Shown: positions 44,535 through 54,459, counted from the stretch's first letter. The stretch is DNA of 64,000 bases from Phil1 sp963643205 (GCA_963643205.1 CAVIJJ010000001.1:124001-188000); one strand, 5' to 3'. Program-made: numbers and translations. Notes: generated by a model from the sequence alone, not told the origin.

Positions 44535-45251
44535 TTATTCTGCGTCATCATTTATCTCAATATCTATTGCAACGCTCTTTTCGTCCTTTGAGCCGATTGT
44601 ATAAATTCTAAAGTCCGTACTAAGTGAATTGAATGAATTGACTTTGCTGCTTTCTTCGGCTGAAATAGCGGCGCTGTGCAGCATATTAAGCGTTGTGTCT
44701 ATATCGTCTGATCCCCCACTTAATGCTGTTAATAAAGCGTTGAGCATTATACGTACTTCATTACAGTGCCCTTCATAATTGCTGTATTCTTTATTATAAA
44801 TGTATTGCTGTATCGGGGTAAGATCTCCGTCAGGCTTATCCGGTTCACTTACAACGGAATATTGAATTTCAATCGTGTTAAATACGCCATCGGTACTTTC
44901 AAAGTTTATTTCAATGCTGAATAGGTCACTTGAAATTGTATATTCTTCTTTGCCGGCATCCGCATATATCATTTGCGAAGTGCTGTTCGGCCATTCGGCT
45001 AAAATTGCTTCAACTATATCGGCAGGTTCGGATAACGTGTCATAAAACTCGTCAGTATCGCTATTTTCACCTATAACGGTATAATCATCATATTCGGTAT
45101 TGCCTTTTGATAATCCGATTGAAGCAAGCATTTCAGAACCTTTGTCGGTCATCAAAAAAAGCATTATGCCAATCAGCAAAATGATAGCAGTAAGAAGAGT
45201 ATTTGCCAGCTTTTCTTTCTTGGCGCTGCTTTTTTGATCTTTCTTATCCAT
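44535..45251 (-). CDS. Membrane-anchored extracytoplasmic protein, unknown
   Basis: 238 residues from the ATG at 45251 (GAGG nine bases upstream), eight bases inside the end of the preceding pseudouridine synthase gene; a TTG three bases earlier is less likely. A basic N-terminus and one membrane helix (about 16-38, TLLTAIILLIGIMLFLM) anchor an acidic, Ser-rich domain of about 190 residues that should face outside. Helical and beta stretches alternate; I recognise no family. Overlap with the rluD-type gene implies coupled translation. Confidence 0.75.
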   Translation of the reverse strand: MDKKDQKSSAKKEKLANTLLTAIILLIGIMLFLMTDKGSEMLASIGLSKGNTEYDDYTVIGENSDTDEFYDTLSEPADIVEAILAEWPNSTSQMIYADAGKEEYTISSDLFSIEINFESTDGVFNTIEIQYSVVSEPDKPDGDLTPIQQYIYNKEYSNYEGHCNEVRIMLNALLTALSGGSDDIDTTLNMLHSAAISAEESSKVNSFNSLSTDFRIYTIGSKDEKSVAIDIEINDDAE

Positions 45252-46236
45252 CAAATTCAGCCTCGTCTATCAATTTATCCAAATCAGTATTTGCATCAAG
45301 CCCGGCTTTTTTTAATGCCTGTACGAACCATTCGGGTACAGGCGCACGGAACGTTATTAGCTTGTTTGATGATGGATGCGTTAGCGTGAGCCTGGCGGCA
45401 TGCAGTGCCTGCCCATCAAGGCCCAGACTGTTTTTTTCGGAACCGTATACGCAGTCTCCCGCCACAGGGTGCTTAATATACGCCATATGTACTCTTATTT
45501 GGTGAGTTCGCCCGGTTTCCAGCTTAGCCGCTATAAGCGTATAATTTCCAAGCCTTTCAAGCACACTAAAGTGAGTTATCGCGCTGCGTCCATCCGGTCT
45601 TACGGCCATTTTTTTCCTGTCAATCTTGTGCCGACCGATCGGGGCGTTAACGGTTCCGACATCTTCCTTTATGTTGCCCATAACCAATGCCAAATATACC
45701 CGCCCCGCCTCATGAGTTTTCATTTGAGCGGCAAGGTTCCTGTGCGCGTTATCGTTTTTAGCTATTACTATCAGTCCGGAGGTTAGCTTGTCTATTCTAT
45801 GTACAATACCCGGGCGCAGCTCTCCGCCTATACCGGACAAATCTTTTATGTGATACATGATCGCATTTACCAATGTACCCGATTCATTTCCGGGCGCCGG
45901 ATGAACAACCATGCCTTTGGGTTTATCTATAACAGCGATATCTTTGTCTTCATATACTATAGACAAAGGAATATCTTCAGCCTTAAGCTCGGTAACCGCG
46001 GGCAAAGAGATAAAAAGCTCCACCTCATCGTTATTCTTAAGCTTATACCCTGCCTTTGTTTCCTCTTTGCCGTTCACGCAGGCGTTCCCGTCTTCTATAA
46101 GTTGTTTAACGTAGGAACGCGTTTCTCCGCAAATGGATGCAAGAAGAACATCAAGTCTTTCTCCTCCTAAAGCCAAGGCCTTTATCGTTCGACCATACTC
46201 ACTGTATTCTATTGTGGGCGAGTTCGGCTTTTCCAT
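45244..46236 (-). CDS. RluD-family 23S rRNA pseudouridine synthase
   Basis: 330 residues. An N-terminal S4 RNA-binding domain (about 20-85, SYVKQLIEDGNACVNG) precedes the catalytic domain. The active-site Asp is in GIVHRIDKLTSGLIVIAKN (near residue 150), the RluA/RluD motif HRxDxxTSG. The domain ends with TGRTHQIRVHMAYIKHPVAGD and LHAARLTLTHPSS. It isomerises uridines in 23S rRNA, but the exact position cannot be told from sequence. It follows lspA by eight bases, the common lspA-rluD order. Confidence 0.95.
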   Translation of the reverse strand: MEKPNSPTIEYSEYGRTIKALALGGERLDVLLASICGETRSYVKQLIEDGNACVNGKEETKAGYKLKNNDEVELFISLPAVTELKAEDIPLSIVYEDKDIAVIDKPKGMVVHPAPGNESGTLVNAIMYHIKDLSGIGGELRPGIVHRIDKLTSGLIVIAKNDNAHRNLAAQMKTHEAGRVYLALVMGNIKEDVGTVNAPIGRHKIDRKKMAVRPDGRSAITHFSVLERLGNYTLIAAKLETGRTHQIRVHMAYIKHPVAGDCVYGSEKNSLGLDGQALHAARLTLTHPSSNKLITFRAPVPEWFVQALKKAGLDANTDLDKLIDEAEFDG

Positions 46237-46244
46237 CTGCCTTT

Positions 46245-46748
46245 TTATTTCTCCTCGTCAATATCATTCCCACTATGCTTTTTACCGTAATTATCGAAGT
46301 AAGTTTTTCCCTTAAAAAACAACACATCTATTATCAGTATTGCGGCACCTACGCAAATCGCGCTGTCCGCTACATTGAACACAGGGAAGTCAATCAATTC
46401 AAAGTAAATCATATCCCGCACATAGCCAAGAATCACTCTGTCGATAAAATTGCCAAGCGCTCCGGCAAATATGAGTGCAAGAGAAATTCTCATCAGAGCA
46501 TGCATTTTAGAGTATTCCTTAATCATGAAATACGCAAGCGCACCGCAAGCCAAAATGGTTGCAATTATAAAGAAAGCCTGCGCATTTTGGAGTATGCCGA
46601 ATGCGGCTCCGCGATTTTCGACATAAGTAATGGACAGCACGCCCTTTATAATATCTATACCCTCACCAAGTTTGAGAGCTCCCGCGCTGACTATTTTGGT
46701 AATTTGATCCAGCACGACCACGGCAAGTATTACAATTATGCTCAGCAT
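46245..46748 (-). CDS. lspA: Lipoprotein signal peptidase (signal peptidase II)
   Basis: 167 residues from the ATG at 46748 with GGGGGA upstream; the frame reaches 46820 without a good site. Four membrane helices. The two catalytic aspartates are in GALGNFIDRV (near residue 111) and FNVADSAICVG (near 138), with VENRGAAFG before them. It removes the signal peptide of diacylated prolipoproteins, which here include the lipoproteins at 30605-32524 and 46802-48439. Confidence 0.96.
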   Translation of the reverse strand: MLSIIVILAVVVLDQITKIVSAGALKLGEGIDIIKGVLSITYVENRGAAFGILQNAQAFFIIATILACGALAYFMIKEYSKMHALMRISLALIFAGALGNFIDRVILGYVRDMIYFELIDFPVFNVADSAICVGAAILIIDVLFFKGKTYFDNYGKKHSGNDIDEEK

Positions 46749-46801
46749 AAATATTCCCCCATATTTTCTGGATGCTATTTTATCATGCATCGCTATTTCA
46801 A

Positions 46802-48439
46802 TCAACTTTCGATATACCAATTTGAAACGTTGCTCAACAAATCGGGTTCTCGTTCATTTTCAAGTCCTTTAACCGACGCATGGTACAGAATACTCGAAAG
46901 CCTAAAATACAGCGTAATGAACGGAACATTCTCCACAAAGCTTGTCTGCAGCGCATCGGCGGCGCTGCGGCAAGAGGATTCGTCACGAGCTGTATTGAGG
47001 GCTCGTGCCAATGAGGATAGGTCATCATTTCTGTACCCGCCGTAATTATAAGCACCATTATAGTCTATATACGGCAATATATCGCAATCTCTTGACAGAT
47101 TAAATCCCACAAGGGCGATGTCAAATTCTTTGTTTTCAAGCTTTTGAATATATTCGCTGTTATCATCTCCAAGAGTATATCCTGCCGTAACAATTTCAAC
47201 ATGTATACCTATCTCCTCAAGCTGATCGGCAATAACACCAGCCGCGGTTTCTCTGGCTGAATCGGTAGTCTTATTTACCAATAGCTTTAACGTAAGCTCA
47301 TCGTAATAGTGACCATCCTTTTCAACGTAACCATCGCCATCGGAGTCCTTCCAGCCGGCTTGTTCAAGCAAGCTTAAAGCGAGCTCGGTATTATAGTCAT
47401 AAACCTTTGACTTGCTGTTATAAAGCCAGCTGTCCGGCGCTATCGGAACATCGCAAGCCCTGGCGCGATTCATGTAAACGTTTGTGATTATTGTGCTTCG
47501 ATTTATGGCATATGCAATTGCCTGCCGAACGAGCACATCATTAAGATTCTCATTATTGTAGTTAAAAAGCATAACTTCGGCAGTCTGTGTCATAACATCC
47601 GTTACGTTTGTTACGCCGTCCTCGCGATAACGTCCTACGGAAAGTGAAGATGTAAATACCATATCCAACTGACCGGCGACATATGAAGCAATAGAAACCT
47701 CGTTACTGCTCCTTTGATAAAACTCTATTTTCTGTATATAGGGTTCTTCCTTCCACCAATTTTGGTTTATCTCAAGCACAGCCTTTTCGTCCGTTACAGA
47801 CGAAATATAATATGGGCCGGTTCCTGCGCCGTATTGTGAAGTGGATGTTGTTGGTGATTCAACAATAGGAAAATTCAGAGCATACAAAGAAGACAAGCCT
47901 TGTTGCTTCATGGTTACAATAACGCTTCCGTTTTCTCCCACCGAGATGCTGTCTATTTTGTCCGCAACGTAGGAATAGTATCCACCGTTTTGCTTAATGC
48001 GGTCAAACGAGTATATAACATCTTCAGCCGTCACCCTTGCGCCGGTATCTTGCCAACGGGCAGAAGAACGTAAATTCATCGTCCAAATAAGGCCGGTATC
48101 GTCACAGCTCCAGTTTTCAGCAAGTTTAGGCGATACAACCCCGGTTTGATCAATAACAATTAAGCTTTCGTATATCAAAGAAAAGAATCCCAGCATTTCT
48201 TTGGTGTTTACTGAAATAGGATCGGAAGTATCGGCATTTTCAGGCATTGCCAGCCTAAGTGTGCCGCCGCACACCGGTTCCGGGGAAGGTGTTGGTGCAA
48301 GCAAAGCTGCGGATTCTTCAGGAACATCTTCTGCCGTATCGTTTTGCTGTGTTGCCGCACAGCCACAGGAAATTGTTGTCAAAGCGGCCAGAAACAGAGC
48401 GAGAAGTCTTTTTATTTTAACTGCAAAGTTCTTTTTCAT
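46802..48439 (-). CDS. Family 5 (peptide/nickel) ABC substrate-binding lipoprotein, orphan
   Basis: 545 residues. A basic N-terminus and hydrophobic helix end in TTISCGCAA, a lipobox at about Cys 25-27, so the mature protein is membrane-tethered. The remainder is an SBP_bac_5 fold: GGTLRLAMPENADTSDP, LAENWSCDDTGLIWTMNLRS, YSFDRI, and the C-terminal half QAIAYAINRSTII. Such proteins deliver oligopeptides to ABC permeases, but no permease or ATPase gene is adjacent. The start lies 23 bases inside the transglycosylase gene, suggesting coupled translation. It may scavenge cell-wall peptides released by that enzyme; this is inference. Confidence 0.9.
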   Translation of the reverse strand: MKKNFAVKIKRLLALFLAALTTISCGCAATQQNDTAEDVPEESAALLAPTPSPEPVCGGTLRLAMPENADTSDPISVNTKEMLGFFSLIYESLIVIDQTGVVSPKLAENWSCDDTGLIWTMNLRSSARWQDTGARVTAEDVIYSFDRIKQNGGYYSYVADKIDSISVGENGSVIVTMKQQGLSSLYALNFPIVESPTTSTSQYGAGTGPYYISSVTDEKAVLEINQNWWKEEPYIQKIEFYQRSSNEVSIASYVAGQLDMVFTSSLSVGRYREDGVTNVTDVMTQTAEVMLFNYNNENLNDVLVRQAIAYAINRSTIITNVYMNRARACDVPIAPDSWLYNSKSKVYDYNTELALSLLEQAGWKDSDGDGYVEKDGHYYDELTLKLLVNKTTDSARETAAGVIADQLEEIGIHVEIVTAGYTLGDDNSEYIQKLENKEFDIALVGFNLSRDCDILPYIDYNGAYNYGGYRNDDLSSLARALNTARDESSCRSAADALQTSFVENVPFITLYFRLSSILYHASVKGLENEREPDLLSNVSNWYIES

Positions 48440-49031
48440 ATAATTTGCTGTATTTCTCCTTTGCGGACTGCACTTTTATGGCGTAATCCGCTGTTTCGGT
48501 ATACGGGATATTTTCAAGGCCATTTATGCCGGCATATTGCGGATCTTTCAGCCACTTATCTACGTTGCCCGGGCCCGCGTTATAAGCGTATAACGCCATG
48601 CGTTCATTGCCGCCGTATTTATCAAGTAAATACCTAATATACCAGCAACCGAGCCTGATATTAAGAAGGGGCTCTTTAAGCCTCTCTTCGCTGTAATTCG
48701 ACACGTCCAGTTTGGAGGCTATCCATTCCCCTGTTGATGGCATTATCTGCATCAGGCCTATTGCTCCTTTGGGCGATACAACCTGAGCTCTGTTTGAACT
48801 CTCGGTTTGTATAACCGCCGCAACAAGGCACGGATCAAGCGAAAATTCATCGGCGCATGCAAGTATCTCATCCGGATAAAGAAGCTTATATGTACGGCGA
48901 TCGAGAATATTTTTAGCTGTAATTGCGCAAAAAACAATCAAAAACGATACGACAACGCTAATAGCAGCATAAACCATACGTTTGTGCTTTTTCGTTACGT
49001 TTTTGCATTTTATACGCTTACAGGAAGGCAT
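48417..49031 (-). CDS. Membrane-anchored lytic transglycosylase (SLT domain)
   Basis: 204 residues. A Lys-rich N-terminus and a membrane helix (about 20-40) anchor a soluble lytic transglycosylase domain. The catalytic Glu is in AVIQTESSNRAQVVSPKGA (near residue 76), followed by GLMQIMP and YNAGPGNVDKWL, the three SLT signature blocks. It cleaves glycan strands of peptidoglycan with 1,6-anhydro ring formation. It begins nine bases after coaE and overlaps the substrate-binding gene. Confidence 0.94.
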   Translation of the reverse strand: MPSCKRIKCKNVTKKHKRMVYAAISVVVSFLIVFCAITAKNILDRRTYKLLYPDEILACADEFSLDPCLVAAVIQTESSNRAQVVSPKGAIGLMQIMPSTGEWIASKLDVSNYSEERLKEPLLNIRLGCWYIRYLLDKYGGNERMALYAYNAGPGNVDKWLKDPQYAGINGLENIPYTETADYAIKVQSAKEKYSKLYEKELCS

Positions 49032-49040
49032 AAAGCTACC

Positions 49041-49643
49041 TCAAATATTTTCTTGTGCGCATCGCTTATAAAGCTCATCAATTTGCGCGTAAAGCTTTTC
49101 AAGCGTTGAACTGTTGTCAATCACTTCGTTGCTGTACTTTAGCTTTTCATCTTCGCTCATCTGAGCGCGGATACGCATTTCAGCCTGTTCAGCGGTGCAA
49201 TTATCACGCCTTATTATGCGCTCAATTCTCACATTTTCCGGTGCCGTAACAAGCCATACGCTGTCTACAAATTCGTTCCACCCTACCTCTATCAGCAGCG
49301 GCACATCCCAAACAACAACGCGGTTCGGGTTATTTCTTATTTCAGCCGCTGTCTTATCTTCCAGCGTATTCAATACCGCCGGATGTATTATAGAGTTGAG
49401 CAAAAGTCGCTTTTCTTTATCGGCAAAAACCAATTTAGCCATAGCTTTTCTGTTAAGCGTACCGTCCGGGTTTGTTATGCTGCCGCCAAATGAAGCAATA
49501 ATTTGCTTTAGTCCCTCCGTTCCCGGTTCGACGACCTGCCGAGATATAATGTCCGCATCAAGCACAAGAGCGCCCAATTTTTTCAGATGCTCTGATACGG
49601 TAGATTTTCCGGATCCTATCGTTCCTGTAAGACCTATTATCAT
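49041..49643 (-). CDS. coaE: Dephospho-CoA kinase
   Basis: About 200 residues. CoaE phosphorylates the 3' ribose hydroxyl of dephospho-CoA, the last step of coenzyme A synthesis. The P-loop is GLTGTIGSGKST at the N-terminus, followed by DADIISRQVVEPG and VVWDVPLLIE. I give the ATG at 49643; an in-frame TTG two codons earlier (49649) has a slightly better spaced AAAGG, so either may be used. It lies 21 bases after polA, a conserved polA-coaE pairing. Confidence 0.95.
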   Translation of the reverse strand: MIIGLTGTIGSGKSTVSEHLKKLGALVLDADIISRQVVEPGTEGLKQIIASFGGSITNPDGTLNRKAMAKLVFADKEKRLLLNSIIHPAVLNTLEDKTAAEIRNNPNRVVVWDVPLLIEVGWNEFVDSVWLVTAPENVRIERIIRRDNCTAEQAEMRIRAQMSEDEKLKYSNEVIDNSSTLEKLYAQIDELYKRCAQENI

Positions 49644-49664
49644 AAGCAATCGCTACCTTTTTAC

Positions 49665-52229
49665 TTATTTGGTATCGAACCAGCTATGTCCCATATGCAC
49701 ATCAGCCAGCAGAGGCACTTTCAGCTTTATTACATTTTCCATGCAGTCCTTAAGTATTTCGGCTATTAAATCGGCTTCTTCTTCAACAGCGTCTATTATC
49801 AGCTCATCGTGTACCTGCAAATTGAGTACGGACTTTAAGCCACGTTCCTTAAGTTCATTGCTCACGCGCACCATGGCCAGCTTTATTATATCCGCGGCTG
49901 TGCCTTGTATCGGCATATTCATAGCCACACGCTCGCCAAATGAACGCGTATTGTAATTGGAGGATTTAAGCTCCGGCACTTCTCGCCTTCTGCCGAAAAG
50001 CGTAACCGCATATCCTTGCTGTTTCGCTTTTTCAATACATTCGTTTAAGTATGCATGCACACGAGGATAACGCGAAAAATAAAGTTCTATATATCGTGCA
50101 GCCTCTTTTCGCGATATGCCCAATTGCTTTGCAAGGCCAAAGTCACTTATCCCGTATACTATGCCGAAATTCACGGCTTTCGCCGCACTGCGCATCTCAC
50201 CGGTTACGTTTTCAAACGGAACTCCAAATACCTCACTTGCTGTTTTGCGGTGAATATCTGCCCCTTCTATAAACGCACGGCACATTCCTTCATCCTCACT
50301 CATTGCCGCAAGCAGTCTAAGCTCAATTTGAGAATAATCGGCATCCACCAATACTCTGCCTTCGCTTGCTACAAACGCCTTACGAATCTCTCTTCCGAGG
50401 CTTGTGCGCACAGGAATGTTTTGCAGATTGGGTTCAGTGCTCGATATTCTGCCGGTAGCCGTAACGTTTTGGTTAAACCGAGTATGAACTCGTCCTTGCT
50501 TATCTATAAGCGGAAGCATGCCGTCTATAAAGGTTGAGCAAAGCTTTGTAAGTGTCTTATACTCCAGTATTTTCCCAACTATGGGATGCTGATCTATAAG
50601 GCCATCAAGTACTTCCGAATCGGTTGAATACCCGCGTTTTGTTTTCTTTGTCGGAGGCAACCCCAATTTTTCAAAAAGGATCGTCCCCAACTGCTTGGGT
50701 GACAGTATGTTGAATTTTTCTCCGGCGCAGTCGTATATATCCTTTTCAAGCTGCGAAGCGCGAGCATTAAGCCCTTCGCTCATCGAAATAAGCGTGTTTC
50801 TGTCAACGGAGAAACCGGTACATTCCATGTCGTAGAGTACATTCACCAAAGGCAGCTCGATTTCATTGAACAGCTTCTGCAGATTATTTGATTTAAGCTC
50901 TGTCATCAGCTCATCTTTTAAGCGCATGAGCGCGGCTGAACCGCATTCAGAGGAATTCAGTCGTTCGGCCGAAAGCGTTTTTAAGTTCGTTGCAGGATGA
51001 ATTGCGTGCAGCAGATAGTCGGCTATCATAGCATCAAAGCATACATTGGATATACTAATCCCAAAGTTTGATGCGATATGCCTCATCGATTTACTGTCGA
51101 AGAATACTTTGGCAACAGTGCCGTCTTCCAATATAGGCTTAAGTGACGCGTATACATCATTTTCACTAAGGCCCATATCCAGCAGGGTTTGCCCGAGAAC
51201 TATATCGTATTGTGTTTCACAGTCTATGCTGACGCTGAACACTCCGTCAAGGTGGAATGCTGCTACGCTTGTTTTAGCAAGTTTATGGCAAAGCTCTTCA
51301 AGTGAAGCCATGTTATCAATTACTATATGCTTTGCCGTAAATGTTGAAACCTGATTTTCATTTGAAGTCATCTTATTATGCGGTATTCGCTCTATCAGAT
51401 TTCTAAGTTCAAGCTCTCGCATCATTGATATGCCGCCACAAAGCTTGCTTTGATCAAACTTTGTATCGTCAAGCGTTATTTCAACCGGTGCCGCGGTATT
51501 TATAGTGCCGAGATAATAGCTCATCCTTGCGCTTTCGGCACCGTTTATCAGCTTTTGATTTAACGCTCCTTTTTCGTCGCAGGCGTGGGAAAGCGTATTT
51601 TCCATTGTGCCGTATTTTGAAAGCAACTTAAGCGCGGTTTTTTCGCCTATTCCCGGTATACCCGGGATATTATCGGAACTATCGCCCATTAGAGCTTTTA
51701 GATCTATCATACGCTTCGGTTCAAGGCCGTACTGCTCCATTAAGGTTGCTTCATCGTATTCAACCGTTTCAGTTATGCCTTTTTTGGTCATGAGTACATG
51801 CGTATGCTCATTTACAAGCTGAAAAGCATCTCTATCCCCGGTAACAAGCAGTGCATCCACATTGTTTTCGTTGGCAATGCGCGCAAATGTACCTAGTATA
51901 TCATCTGCTTCATAGCTTTGGCATTGGCATATAGTAACACCCATCTGGGGCAGTAATTCACGAATAAGCGAAAGCTGCGTTCTTAATTCATCAGGAGTTG
52001 CTTTTCTTCCGGCCTTGTATTCGCTGTATTTTTCGTGTCTAAATGTAGGTCCGTGCATATCAAACGCTACGAGCATATATTCAGGCTCCCGCTTAGCTAA
52101 TTTAAGCAGCATGCTTATGAATCCATATATGGCGCCGGTAGGAGTACCGGCTCTGTTGGTCATATCAGGTAGAGCATAATAAGCCCTATGCATAAGGCTG
52201 TTACCATCTATCGCTATAAGCTTAGGCAT
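49665..52229 (-). CDS. polA: DNA polymerase I, 3'-5' exonuclease site lost
   Basis: 854 residues. The N-terminal 5' nuclease (about 1-290) has GNSLMHRAYYALP, SYEADDILGTFAR, and the helix-hairpin-helix GIPGIGEKTALKLL. The middle domain (about 300-465) aligns with the 3'-5' exonuclease, but the DxE motif is replaced by FHLDGVF, so proofreading should be absent, as in Bacillus and Thermus Pol I. The polymerase domain shows motif A VDADYSQIELRLLAA, the O helix RSAAKAVNFGIVYG and motif C LQVHDELIID. It removes primers and fills gaps. The ATG at 52229 is preferred over a TTG one codon earlier. Confidence 0.97.
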   Translation of the reverse strand: MPKLIAIDGNSLMHRAYYALPDMTNRAGTPTGAIYGFISMLLKLAKREPEYMLVAFDMHGPTFRHEKYSEYKAGRKATPDELRTQLSLIRELLPQMGVTICQCQSYEADDILGTFARIANENNVDALLVTGDRDAFQLVNEHTHVLMTKKGITETVEYDEATLMEQYGLEPKRMIDLKALMGDSSDNIPGIPGIGEKTALKLLSKYGTMENTLSHACDEKGALNQKLINGAESARMSYYLGTINTAAPVEITLDDTKFDQSKLCGGISMMRELELRNLIERIPHNKMTSNENQVSTFTAKHIVIDNMASLEELCHKLAKTSVAAFHLDGVFSVSIDCETQYDIVLGQTLLDMGLSENDVYASLKPILEDGTVAKVFFDSKSMRHIASNFGISISNVCFDAMIADYLLHAIHPATNLKTLSAERLNSSECGSAALMRLKDELMTELKSNNLQKLFNEIELPLVNVLYDMECTGFSVDRNTLISMSEGLNARASQLEKDIYDCAGEKFNILSPKQLGTILFEKLGLPPTKKTKRGYSTDSEVLDGLIDQHPIVGKILEYKTLTKLCSTFIDGMLPLIDKQGRVHTRFNQNVTATGRISSTEPNLQNIPVRTSLGREIRKAFVASEGRVLVDADYSQIELRLLAAMSEDEGMCRAFIEGADIHRKTASEVFGVPFENVTGEMRSAAKAVNFGIVYGISDFGLAKQLGISRKEAARYIELYFSRYPRVHAYLNECIEKAKQQGYAVTLFGRRREVPELKSSNYNTRSFGERVAMNMPIQGTAADIIKLAMVRVSNELKERGLKSVLNLQVHDELIIDAVEEEADLIAEILKDCMENVIKLKVPLLADVHMGHSWFDTK

Positions 52230-52232
52230 CAA

Positions 52233-53546
52233 TCAATTCACCTCTTTATAAATCAAAGGAACCTTTGCCGGTTCATCATTGTCTATTTTAATCGCATCAA
52301 GAAGAATTCTTTTTGCTTCATCAAGCCTTGAATCATTGTTTACATACAGCGTTGCCAAACTATCGGCAGTTGTTATTTTTGATCCGAGGCTTATATGCAT
52401 AACCAAACCGGCTGAGTAGTCTATACTATCCCCTCGTTTGGCACGACCTGCGCCAAGCATCTGCGCCGCTATGCCGATTCTATCCGTTTGCATATGGCTT
52501 ACATAGCCGTTTTTTGCGGGATATATATCAATTTTTCTTGAAATACGCTCAATCATTTTGCGAGGATTTACTATAAATTCATCCTCTCCGCCCAAAGCGC
52601 TTAGCATAAGCTGTAGTTTCTTCAAGGCCTCACCGGACTTGAGAGCAAGCATTAGCCTTGTCTGCGCTTCATTAGTATCTTTTGCAAGGCCGGAAAGCGT
52701 AAGTGCTTTGTTGGCAATGGCCAGGCTTAAAGTAAGCAGCCGGTTTCCCGCACAAAGCTTATTTGACAAAGCATCATAAACCTCTATTATTTCAAGCGCA
52801 TTGCCGATAGCCGATCCCAAGGGCTGATTCATATCCGTTATTATGGCAGATGTGCACCTTCCGGCGCGTTTACCTATATCTACCATAGTGACGGCAAGCT
52901 TTTCGGCATCTTCTATATCATGCATAAAAGCACCGCTGCCTGTTTTTACGTCCAGTATTATGGCATCGGAACCCAGCGCAAGTTTTTTGCTCATTATGCT
53001 GGAAGCAATAAGCGGAATACTCTCCACCGTACCCGTTACATCTCTAAGAGCATACATCAGTTTATCTGCGGGAACAAAGCTATCTGTTTGTCCGGCGATG
53101 CACAAACCAATATCAGAAACAATTTTTTTGAAGTGCTCCATATCTAATGTAGTGCTTAAAGATGGTATGGATTCAAGCTTATCGAGTGTGCCGCCGGTAT
53201 GTCCGAGCCCGCGCCCACTGAGCATAATCGCATTGCCGCCACAGGCAGCAACAAGCGGGGCCACAATTAACGAAGCGGAATCCGCAACACCGCCGGTAGA
53301 ATGTTTGTCTATCTTAATGCCCTTAATATCACTTAAATCCAGGCTATCTCCGGAATTTTTCATTGCCATGGTCAAATCGGTGATCTGCTCAGCTGCCATC
53401 CCCTTTAGACATACAGCCATCATCCATGCCGACATTTGATAATCCGGAATTTCTCCGTTTGTAAATCCGTTTACTAAGAACGTTATTTCATCCTTACTCA
53501 GCGGTTCGCCGCGACGGGCCTTCATTATCAGATCAACCGTTCTCAT
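52233..53546 (-). CDS. Pyrimidine-nucleoside (thymidine) phosphorylase
   Basis: 437 residues, a glycosyltransferase family 3 fold. It cleaves thymidine, uridine or deoxyuridine with phosphate. Signature SGRGLGHTGGTLDKLES is near residue 110, and the phosphate loop KIDKHSTGGVAD near 80. Bacillus Pdp and E. coli DeoA cannot be told apart by eye. It sits beside cytidine deaminase (two genes upstream), which would supply uridine, so the two form a short pyrimidine salvage route within an otherwise unrelated operon. Confidence 0.93.
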   Translation of the reverse strand: MRTVDLIMKARRGEPLSKDEITFLVNGFTNGEIPDYQMSAWMMAVCLKGMAAEQITDLTMAMKNSGDSLDLSDIKGIKIDKHSTGGVADSASLIVAPLVAACGGNAIMLSGRGLGHTGGTLDKLESIPSLSTTLDMEHFKKIVSDIGLCIAGQTDSFVPADKLMYALRDVTGTVESIPLIASSIMSKKLALGSDAIILDVKTGSGAFMHDIEDAEKLAVTMVDIGKRAGRCTSAIITDMNQPLGSAIGNALEIIEVYDALSNKLCAGNRLLTLSLAIANKALTLSGLAKDTNEAQTRLMLALKSGEALKKLQLMLSALGGEDEFIVNPRKMIERISRKIDIYPAKNGYVSHMQTDRIGIAAQMLGAGRAKRGDSIDYSAGLVMHISLGSKITTADSLATLYVNNDSRLDEAKRILLDAIKIDNDEPAKVPLIYKEVN

Positions 53547-53562
53547 GGCAATATTTCCTTTC

Positions 53563-54459
53563 TTATTCGTACCCCAGTTCTTTTAAAGCTCCGGGGCTGT
53601 TTCGCCAATCATCTCTCACCTTTACCCAAAGCTGTAAGTTCACGCGCGTACCCAGCATCCACTCCATGTCTTTGCGCGCTTCGCTGCCTATTTGTTTCAG
53701 CATGGATCCTTTTTTCCCTATGATTATTCCCTTGTGCCCCTCACGTTCACAATATATGGTTGCCCACATATCGTACAATTCGCCGTTTGGACGCAGTACC
53801 ATTTTATCTATACCTACACCTATTCCGTGAGGTACCTCATCCTTCAGCAGATTTAACGCTTTTTCCCGTATAATTTCCGCGCAAACAACGCGCTCCGGCA
53901 TATCGGTAACCATATCTTCCGGGAAATACATTGGGCCCGGAACAAGATAATTGGCTATGGCCGCCTCCAGAGCATCCACTCCAGTTCCCGTTTCAGCTGA
54001 GATTTCGAATATATTCTTAAAACAGCTTTCCTTTTCAAGCCTCTTTCTGGCAGTGTCTACCGCGTTTTTTTCAGCAATGTCGCATTTGTTTATTGCAGCA
54101 ATTATAGGAGCTTTCGCTTCTCTAAGCTTCGCGATTATAGCCTCATCGCGTTCACGAATGCCATTCGCGGCGTCCGCCATAAAAAGTACGCACTCCACCT
54201 CGTTTAGCGATTCATACGCGACTTTGAGCATATACTCGCCAAGCCTGTTCTTTGGCGCGGCAACGCCGGGAGTATCAAGAAAAACTATTTGATATTCAGG
54301 CCTTGTAGCAACGCCCATTATGCGGTTCCTGGTTGTTTGAGCCTTGGGAGAAACTATTGATACCTTCTGGCCTACAACACGATTCAGCAGCGTGCTTTTA
54401 CCGGCGTTCGGAGAGCCGATTATAGATACAAAGCCTGAGCGAAAGGTTGAATTTATCAT
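53563..54459 (-). CDS. era: GTPase Era
   Basis: 298 residues. Era binds the 3' end of 16S rRNA and checks 30S assembly. G1 SPNAGKSTLL (near residue 14), G3 DTPGVAAPKN, G4 NKCD and G5 SAETG are present. The C-terminal KH domain (about 205-285) contains IYCEREGHKGIIIGKKGSML. Its start overlaps the cdd stop by four bases. The series ybeY, cdd, era is conserved in Firmicutes. Confidence 0.97.
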   Translation of the reverse strand: MINSTFRSGFVSIIGSPNAGKSTLLNRVVGQKVSIVSPKAQTTRNRIMGVATRPEYQIVFLDTPGVAAPKNRLGEYMLKVAYESLNEVECVLFMADAANGIRERDEAIIAKLREAKAPIIAAINKCDIAEKNAVDTARKRLEKESCFKNIFEISAETGTGVDALEAAIANYLVPGPMYFPEDMVTDMPERVVCAEIIREKALNLLKDEVPHGIGVGIDKMVLRPNGELYDMWATIYCEREGHKGIIIGKKGSMLKQIGSEARKDMEWMLGTRVNLQLWVKVRDDWRNSPGALKELGYE

